A stretch of DNA of 18,103 nt from Chloromonas sp. AAM2 (lineage: Eukaryota; Chlorophyta; Chlorophyceae; Chlamydomonadales; Chlamydomonadaceae). Within the stretch, counting starts at the first letter, position 1, and every line of letters starts with the position of its first letter. This document shows, one piece after another, positions 1 through 15,900 of the stretch. Both the position numbers and the translations under genes were made by a program. The stretch is from the NCBI GenBank assembly GCA_004335635.1, contig QAXH01004563.1, forward strand, positions 1-18,103, read 5' to 3'. The notes under the pieces were generated by a model. The model worked only from the letters and a program-made list of their open reading frames with translations. It had not been told where the DNA came from and ran no database searches.

Positions 1-14
1 AACTGAATGATCAG
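1..14 (+). CDS. Possible end of an upstream kinase exon
   Basis: The first bases end in ATCAG followed by gtaaac, a good splice donor at 14/15. Read in the phase required by the next exon (354), the last four codons are Leu-Asn-Asp-Gln with no stop. The segment is too short to assign by similarity; it is listed because it would make 15-353 an intron of the kinase-like gene. Confidence 0.35.
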
Positions 15-3000
15 GTAAACATAAACGTCTAGATGGACACGTTATCAATGCCAAACGGTACATGTGTGATACTGTATTGAGTGACTGGCACATACCGAAG
101 ACTGAAGGTTGGCTGGGAAGCGCTCAACAAACCAGATGTAAGAAGCGGGGGTGGTTGTCTGTAATAGGAAGCAAGTGGCAGCTGGCAAACTTCTTGTTTT
201 TTGCAGCGTCTGAACAGGTTTGCTGAACAGGTTTGCACTCAAAATGACCCGCATTGTGATGGCATTTACTGAGTGTCAAGGTCAAGGACCACCTACTACA
301 TGTGATGTTTGTTGCAACGTGGGCTGGGTTGTGGTGATTTTCGGCTGGTGCAGGTGGCCATCTACAAGTCTTCGCTTCGCATCAACCGTTTGGCAAGCTA
401 CACCCAGCAGCAACTACTGCCGCCCGGTCAGCTGGACGTGCAGTGCACCGACACACTTCCCTTTTCAGTGCATCCGGACAACCTTGGATTCCGTCTGCTG
501 GTCAGCTTAGCTGCGGCATGCAAGGAGACCCTAGGCTACCGGGACCCTGTGTTGCCCATGCTTAATTTCAATGACTACACGGTCGAGAAGCTGGTACTCC
601 TGACATATGGTACAGCTCAGCGTGGGCAAAGCCTGGTGAGAACGCAAGAGGATATGAGGGTGGACGAGAGAGAGTGAGGGCAGGGAAGGGTGAGGCAGGC
701 AGGTGGGGTAATGGGGTTGTGCTGCAATTCATATCAATGTGCCTGACGTGGAGGGGGTTTCAACGGACAAGTGTGACTGTGTCAGGGGTTGTGAAAGCAT
801 CCAATGTGGTTGTGAGCTGGCATCAGCATAGCAGTTGTCAACCCTCTCGTTAGAATCACAACAATGGCAACCTGGATAGCTGCTATCTGTACACGGCTGT
901 GTGGTTTGCAGGTCTACAAGGCCACAGTGATCATGAAGACAATTCTCAAGAAGAGGAACTCGACGTTTGATGCCGTAATCAAGCTCAACACTGACAAGAG
1001 AGAGGTGCGTGTGACTTATCCAAGTGGTCGGCCCCCCTGCAGAACGCCATATAGCCAAGCGCGCAAAAGCAGCCAGATCATAACCTTACCAAGTAGAAGT
1101 TGGTGCCCGTGCCGTGGCCCTGTCTCATGCATTGCTTGCTTCTCTGCGGACGAGCCCTGTTAAAACTGCGTGCTTCAACTCAGGATCAAAGATTAAGCGT
1201 AGGATCGAAGGCTCAGCTGAGCTGAAGAAGCCATCGCTTGCTTGTGGCATACCTTTGTGTGTGGTGTAAGGGTGATGCGCCAGAATGCCTTGCCCTGGGT
1301 AAGCAGTTGAAGTGATACTGCCTTGCTTTTGGTGATGAGTGGAAGTTTACGTGACAATTATAACTGGTAATGGTTGCATAACGAAGGCATCATCCTGGGT
1401 GTGTGCTTCTTGCAGACCAAGTACTTGCAGCGTTTGAAGGGCGCAACGCACGTTGTACAGTTGTTGGACTCGACGATCTGCAAATTCAGAGGGCATGAAT
1501 ACCATGCAATTTTGATAAGCCCGTTTGTGCAGCGGCTGACGCCTGACATTGGACTGGAAGACTTTGTACAGGTGAGAGTGATCGTGCCTGCTGTAGCCCA
1601 GTTGGTGAGGTTGTTGCCCTTCCAATGGTTAGTTTGGTGGCAGGGTAAAAGTCCTCACCAAGTCCGACTGACTTTTGCAGCTCGCAGGAGGGTCTTGACA
1701 CTGTGCTAAGTCTATACTTGAGTCCGCTTCAGGCCCATCCAACGAACATAGTTACGTGAAATGTAAGCCAGTTTGGTCATCAGGAAGGCTGGTGTACGAG
1801 CAAAGTTGAATCTGGAGCAAAAACGGCTTGTAATGTATATTGATTTTGATTTTTGACCTATGTATGCCGTAGTGCCATATGTGCTTAAAGAGTGCTGAAT
1901 GGCATCTTCAGCAACCGGCAGGGCTGGCATCACTGTGCCTGTTCTTGCAGGTGTCATACCATGTCACCTTAGCCATCTATGAGATGCTAGAAGCCAAGTT
2001 GAGGCACCGAGACGTAAGCCTGAACAACTTTGGGTGGCTGCGGAAGAAACGCAAAATCTTTGGATACTTGTACGACTTGGCGGCAGCTCAGGTATGCAAG
2101 GGAAGCAGGCATATAGCTGGAGGTAAGGAACCAACATGAGGTGTTCAGGCTTTGTTCACACGAGGCTAACACAAGGGTGCGATGAGGGCCATCCAGTGAC
2201 GTACATACAAAACACATACAGTGACGTACACATACAGTGACGTACATACAAAAAGAGGAGTTTGCCAGTTCTGGGACAGTTTGTGTGAATAGGTCTGTAA
2301 TACCGCCAGGAACCATTGTGTGTCAGCACGACATGTGTGTTTGTGTGTGTGAATCGAGTTCCTTAAGAAGTCGGTAAGTCGGTAAGTGTAAGTTTTTGTT
2401 CTGGCGGCTAGTGTTGAGCCGGTATTCAACACACATTGCAAGATTAGGTCGGTCTGAACAGGACAACGTGGAGCAAAGTTGCAGGCGCGGGCAAGGCAGG
2501 CATGGAACAGTGTGAGGCTACTGATAGTTCAGGCGCCATCAATCGACAGAGGACTGTTCATGACACACTGCAACACGGGCGCAAGATGGCAATCGTTTGA
2601 GTAGCACGAATTTCATTATGAGGGCGACCTGGGAGAAGCAGAGTATGTGCGCAGTATAATTCAGTGTAGTTGCTAAATCATGGCTGTGCAGGACCTCACA
2701 GTGGGACCTGACCACATCAGTCCCACCGAGACGCTGCAGGACATCACAGGGACGCTTGCATATATGCCCCTCAGCGTGCTTGCGGGTGGTCCCCACACTG
2801 AGAGCAGCCATCTCCACGCTCTGTTCATCTCACTGGTCTGTTCAGCCTCTCCATCTGCCAGGCTTCACGGAGAGCCGCGGCATAGCCAGCGTCTCAGCGA
2901 CTGGACTGCCCACCGTCGTGGCTTCTTCACCGCAGATCGCCTTCCGGATTTGGCACTGGAGGTAGCGGCCTTCATCAACGACCTGCATGACTTGTTCTGG

Positions 3001-3126
3001 CCCGAGGTCGAGTGCGCAGAAGGCAGCAGTAAGGGATCGAGGGGAAGAATCCCACGTGCTGTGGTCACAAAGGAGGACATGTATGAGGTCTGCATCAAGC
3101 ATGCTCCTGGCCTGGCACAAGGCTAG
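1..3126 (+). CDS. Fungal-type (FunK1-like) protein kinase, 5' partial
   Basis: Proposed exons are <1-14, 354-635, 912-1004, 1416-1571, 1951-2091 and 2692-3126 (stop TAG 3124-3126). Every intron is GT-AG and phase 0, which supports the model. Counting from the exon at 354, about 368 residues are visible. Kinase landmarks, in order: AVIK with the likely ATP-binding Lys118; a nearby Glu125 followed by a helix-like YLQRL; the catalytic loop HRDVSLNN (Asp198, Asn203) in the exon at 1951; GYLYDLA with the likely metal-binding Asp219; and TGTLAYMP (residues 243-250) in the last exon. HRD-x-S and TGTL-x-M are hallmarks of the FunK1/Pkinase_fungal family rather than of ordinary kinases. The usual HDLESFxYVL segment is poorly conserved here (HTESSHLHALF) and the DFG position reads DLA, so activity is uncertain. 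Substrate and pathway are unknown. The N-terminus lies upstream of the window. The gene converges on MCM6. Confidence 0.72.
211..236 (+). repeat. 13-bp perfect tandem duplication in kinase intron
   Basis: The unit TGAACAGGTTTGC occurs twice head to tail (211-223 and 224-236). It lies just after a strong acceptor-like tract ending TTTTTTGCAG at 206, and each copy contains a potential ACAG|GT donor. Confidence 0.85.
2194..2246 (+). repeat. Three copies of a 12-bp CRE-like motif in a 600-bp intron
   Basis: CAGTGACGTACA is present exactly at 2194-2205, 2219-2230 and 2235-2246, inside the last intron of the kinase-like gene (2092-2691). The core TGACGT resembles a bZIP/CREB-type binding core, but the surrounding acata-rich sequence suggests simple repeat expansion. 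A short GT-rich tract follows near 2337-2351. I see no coding exon in this intron. Confidence 0.7.
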
Positions 3127-3391
3127 TGTGCAATGTCAGTGCAGGAAGCAGTCCCTTGGACAGTCATAAATCGTGCACATTCAATATGATGCAGGCATTG
3201 GCAGAACCGGTTGTGTTGGACGCAACACGTGTGCATAGGCAGGCAGTAGGACACGTCAAGGGCCAGTTTGACTGCTCAGGCATGACCCAAAACCTTGTGC
3301 GAGTTTTGGGGTTGGGTCGACCGTTGGATGTTACAGATCTCTCTATGTTCCTCTTGTCACTTGCACTCTACACTATACTTGCTGTGACGAG

Positions 3392-3432
3392 CTTGCTGCT
3401 ACATACTGCAACCTTGCTGCTTCATACTGAAA
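3392..3432 (+). repeat. Diverged 20-bp direct repeat
   Basis: Two 20-base copies, 3392-3411 and 3413-3432, start CTTGCTGCT and contain CATACTG. They differ at two positions and are separated by one base. They lie in the probable 3' region of the kinase-like gene. Confidence 0.7.
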
Positions 3433-3765
3433 CTGTTTCCGGTTGATTGTTTGAGATTAGCCATATGAAATACAGCGATGTTTTGATTCAGCTTTCATTT
3501 CTGATGATTGACTGAACACATCTGAACCAGCTGGGCGTTAGAAATAAAGCCAAGTGAGAGAAGCGAGGGGGAGATGGAGGCGCAGTTGATTGTCCCAGAA
3601 AAGGCAAACACCTTGTTTTTGTGAACAATTCGCGCAGAGCGCAGTCACATCACAATCAGTACGTACATGCACGTTCACAGCACCATTCTGTTGGACCCAG
3701 GTCCACATGTAGAGGATCATGGACCATCTAGGCTCCACCCAAAATGCCTAGATTCTGCTTTCTCA

Positions 3766-4460
3766 TTGAGGCTGCCTAACACGGCACATGCCTTTGTTCA
3801 AGCTGGTTAGATGAACCATGGGCTGTTCTGATTTGATCAACGTTTCGCACCCAAACCTTCCGCTTGAGGCTGCTTGGAACGGCACATGAGTGCCTGGCCA
3901 CATCCGCACACAAGGTAGACCATGAATGAGCATCACTACCAGCTAGGTTATGGCAAGAGGCCCTGTATGTGGGCTGTTCTGACACCGCCAAGGCAATTGC
4001 AGGCTATCATGTCTTTGGCAACCATACTGAACGCTAGTCGCGGCAATTGCTTGCGGCTCAAAAGCGTTGTCAAAACATTTGAGGCATGGCTTCTTGCCCA
4101 TGTTCACTAATGCAACAACAAACAGAAGATGGCCTAAGATTGGAGGCTGGTCACATTGCTCTGCGCCTGACACCATGTTTCATGTTGAACTAGCAGTTGC
4201 TATGAGCTACTGCAGTGGACTCGCTTGCCCAACTTGGCGTGCAAGTCTCTCAACTTGTTCTGTTGAGTACCAAAACCAAAGCCGACGCAAGATGTCATGC
4301 AATGGTGACACGCCCTGGCTCTGTCACGCACAACTGCTTATTGCGTGGAACTTTGAGCCGATGTAAGCACAATGTTGGTGGTGTTGTAGTGGCGTACTGT
4401 GTGTTGAGGCTGGTCATACGGCTGGCACATTGTTGTAACACATTCAAGGCTGGTCACATG
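3766..4460 (+). repeat. Family of degenerate GAGGCTG...CACATG repeats
   Basis: A 25-base element beginning TTGAGGCTGC and ending ACGGCACATG occurs at 3766-3790 and again at 3864-3888 with four differences. Related shorter copies of GGCTGGTCACATxGCT or close variants follow near 4145-4160, 4408-4423 and 4448-4463. The spacing is irregular, so this is not a clean tandem array. Confidence 0.5.
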
Positions 4461-4803
4461 GCTCAGTCGTCAGGGTTGAAGCTGGCATGCAGGGTCAACA
4501 CACGCTCTGTCTGCACGCGCTCCAAATAGTCTGTTGCGCTCTCATCAGGCTGCTGCTCGGGACGGAACACAACAGCAAGAACCTGCAGACACAAAAAGAC
4601 AAAGCAACCCCTTGGGTACACCGTACAAATCAAGGCAACACCATGAGGATGATGTGCGTTACTGCAATTGCACCTTACCCAGAGCTATGCAATCAGTTCT
4701 TAGTAGGAATCAGAACATCACTTGGATAGTGTACAATCGCTTGAATCCAGGGCTTCTGTCTACTTGAAAGCATACATTTTTCAGAAACTCTCACAGGGTT
4801 GCC

Positions 4804-4808
4804 TTACA
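4804..4808 (-). terminator. Candidate algal polyadenylation signal TGTAA for MCM6
   Basis: TGTAA on the minus strand lies about 20 nt after the MCM6 stop codon. TGTAA/UGUAA is the usual polyadenylation signal of chlorophyte algae such as Chlamydomonas. Its use here would imply a very short 3' untranslated region, so it may be coincidental. Confidence 0.25.
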
Positions 4809-4828
4809 ATAGTACAGCGACAGCAGGT

Positions 4829-12871
<8,043 letters not shown>

Positions 12872-12879
<8 letters not shown>

Positions 12880-12908
12880 TTTTCACAAACCAAATTCAAA
12901 ATGTCGAT
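12872..12908. promoter_or_regulatory. Shared MCM6/HEAT-gene start region with 11-bp inverted repeat
   Basis: The MCM6 ATG (12879-12877, minus) and the proposed HEAT-gene ATG (12901-12903, plus) are separated by 21 bp. ATCGACATTTT (12872-12882) is the exact reverse complement of AAAATGTCGAT (12898-12908), with a 15-base spacer. Each arm therefore holds one start codon in the identical context AAAATGTCGAT, encoding Met-Ser. If both starts are real, each 5' untranslated region must run across the other gene's first exon, or be nearly absent. No TATA box is evident. Confidence 0.6.
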
Positions 12909-15900
12909 CTTTGATCCGGCACCCAGTCAGCTAGACAAAGACACTATCGCGAATGCCTTTGCCTCGGGAGCTGTAACAGGTAACGCGTCGTCCCTGCACG
13001 GCAAATGGGCCTTTCATTTGTAACGTGACAACTACCACATGGGCCATGTGCGATTCGAAGCCGCGTGATTTGCTCGCATAGCAGGCAGATGCCTGGCCAC
13101 CATGCTGTGACGCGCTTTACCGCTCATGACAATGGCTGGAAGGGCGGGTCAGCCGCTTCCAGCAGCTGGCAAAGCCCACGGGATCGGGAAGTCTGAGCAT
13201 CTAGCACTGAAGAAGGACCGCTTGCTTAACTGTCTTGGAAAACTCAATGATAGAGATACTCAGAAGAGGGCAGGAGAGGAGCTGGCAGACCTTCTGCAGG
13301 TGCGGCACAACTGACAATTCATACCTACATGAGTTTTGCTCCCAGAAGTTTGCAGTACTTCACCCATTACGCGGCACACATCATGCATGCACAGCATGTA
13401 TGCTGCATTGATACATGTTGCACCCTATTATACAGCTGTTGCTTCCTAGCCTTGGCTTGTGAGCTCATGAAATGGCTGCGAACGTCCGGCCCTTCACCTT
13501 CACATTATCGACCTGGCTGCAGCCTTCCTGAGCCTTTACCTCTGTTTCTTGTAGCATAAATTATTTGTGGTCCCGTAGCTCCCTGTTTCCGTCTCATGCT
13601 TCACTTTCCATGTCTGAGCAGCCGGTCACGTGGTCGTGTGAACAGGACAAAGTCTGGCTGGATTCTGAGACGCTTCCCATAGTGGTTCACAGCTTCTGCA
13701 CCACTGGCACGGAGCAAAAGGTGTATGCACGCAAGGTGCGTGCTGCAGACACTTCGCTGCCTGTTAGAAAAGTGTGTTCACCTTCTCTAGTAAAACAATG
13801 CATGTTGTTGTTGTTGTTGTTGTTGTTGTTGTCTTTTTACATCCGTGTCGATGCACGCAATGCGCATAAGGGATGTGTCCCGCAACTCAGGGACCAAAAA
13901 ACTCATGTAGGAAAGTACCCATGCAGCATGGTACAATTGTAGACTGGGAGGCCTGGCGCTTCATCAGTCACACACGCAGTGACTCGCTCACGCACCATGC
14001 GACCTGGCAGCTGTGATGTTTTAGTATGGCCTTCAGTCCGGGGAGGACTGCTCAGAAAGGGTCGAGACAGACTGAGAACAACTGTGCACCCTGCAAGCCG
14101 CTAGATTGCAAGCTGCAAGCCGCTAAATAGAATAGCAATGCACCATGCGTCATGCTATAGCTACAGCACTGCACCAGGCCTGATTGTGTTGTCTCCATGC
14201 TCTGACGCAGGAGGTGGCGAGGGCGCTGGCGCGTCTGGCAGGCCACACGTGTCCACAGCGGGAGGCAGCCCTCGCATCACCCTTCCTGGCCAAGCTGGTC
14301 GCTCATTTCAAGCGGCTCATGCAGGTACAGGCTCACAAGGGCCATATATGTATAGAGGCTGTTGTGGTCTTTTTGCATTGTTGAGGTTATTGCACAAAAG
14401 TATCGGATGTCTTCCGCAGGGAAGAGTGGTAGTAGAGGCTCTCTAGGTTAGGGTGATGGTTGGTAGTGACTACCATGGTCAAGCACCCCTTATACGCTTC
14501 CGTACGGCCAGCGATAAACCTCCTCTCAAGCTTTGATTGTCAGTAAGAACTTCCCATGATTATGGTTATTAGTGAGAATCCCCCCATGTACTCTCTCCTC
14601 TGCCCACAGGACGCAGACAGCAGTGTGCGCGATGCGGCGAGCGAGGGCCTGGCGGCCGTGGCCCAGGGGCTAGCCGACCTAGACGCGCCCGAGTCCTGCC
14701 TCCCCACCAGCCAGCACCCCGTGTGCAGGGCAGTGCTGGACTGCCTGGGCGACGGGAAGAGGGAGCTGCAGGTCGCGGCATGCAACGCACTGGGAATGGT
14801 GAGGGTCATGTGCCCCACGCACTCCTCATATGGCTCTGGCCCCGTGCGAGCCTGCCAGGGTCCCATTGTCGGCGGTGGTAAGGTTTGTGGGTGCACCCAG
14901 GCCCGGTCGCCCCAGGATGTGATCACCGTCGTGGTTCTGTGTAGCAGGCAGTGCCAACAGACAGGACAGAGCACCATCATGGCATGAGGCTTTGCACATG
15001 GCGGCTTCAGCACTCTGTGCCCAGCCATCTGGCTGTGTTAGGGCATGTGTGGGTGTACCCAGGGCTCTCCCAAAATGCATACAAGCTTAATGGCACATGG
15101 CACGAGCCCCCTAGTACACACGGACAGCCACACATGCTGTTCATCATGCATGTGACGTGGATGCATGTGACGTGGATGCATTTGTGTGCAGGCAGCTCAC
15201 TGCTGTGGTCAGGTTGACGGTGTGTTGGTGCGGGAGCTGCTCAAACGCCTGGGCACACCTAGTTTCCAGGTAAGCAGATGCACAGGCCGGTGGGCAGGAA
15301 CGTTATGCTTGGCTCAGGAGGCGGCTGATGAGCGCCTAGTCTGTTTGGCCTACTGCACCAAAAGCTTCAAAACCGCAGTATCCAAAAACTCGTGTAATGA
15401 CGGACATAGGCGTCAGATGCACAATCATCCTCCCAATGGTGGTCCAATGCTTGGAGTCAATACACCAGTGGATGCCAAATAACACATAATCCGCAGCCCG
15501 AGTCCCAGAAGATGCTGCAACTGCTGAGCAGACTGTGTCTACCTCAGTTTGAAGCGCCTTGTTATTGCAAAGCACAGCAGCAGCAGCACCAGCACCAGCA
15601 GCACATACGTAGAATCATCCAAAGCATCGTTTTGATCAGAAAAGCCAGCAGAATAGCAGGCACACCCGTGTTCCAGGTCAGGAGATTCACAGGTTGGTGG
15701 GCACATGGATCAGACAGTTCTTAGAGTGTACAAGGTATAGAGATTGAAGCATGCACCAAGCACGAACGCGAGTAAAGCAGAACTGTTGCGCAGCACAGAG
15801 GCGCTCCCTTGTGCCCGCAGGCGACCCATGCACTGCTGTCTGCTGTGGGTCGAGTGAACCCCATCACCGTCACACCCCTGGGACTGATCACGGTAAGCCA

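Larger units (their letters stand above)
3127..4828. other. Intergenic region between convergent genes, no supported gene
   Basis: This 1.7-kb stretch separates the stop of the kinase-like gene from the stop of MCM6 and must contain both 3' untranslated regions. Open frames here are short and show no recognisable domain or exon continuity. An AATAAA lies at 3543-3548 and TGTAA motifs on the plus strand at about 4365 and 4433, but none can be firmly tied to the kinase transcript. The region holds several pairs of diverged short direct repeats, listed separately. It may contain decayed mobile or satellite sequence; I recognise no intact element. Confidence 0.65.

Noticed and set aside
3126..4729. 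Several 60-106 codon frames in the intergenic region
   Set aside because: No domain, no splice-compatible partners and no codon pattern resembling the neighbouring genes; they overlap degenerate repeats.
14540..15028. 162-codon open frame on the minus strand
   Set aside because: It is antisense to exon 5 of the HEAT gene, whose plus-strand frame matches the family (DADSSVRDAA) with proper splice sites.
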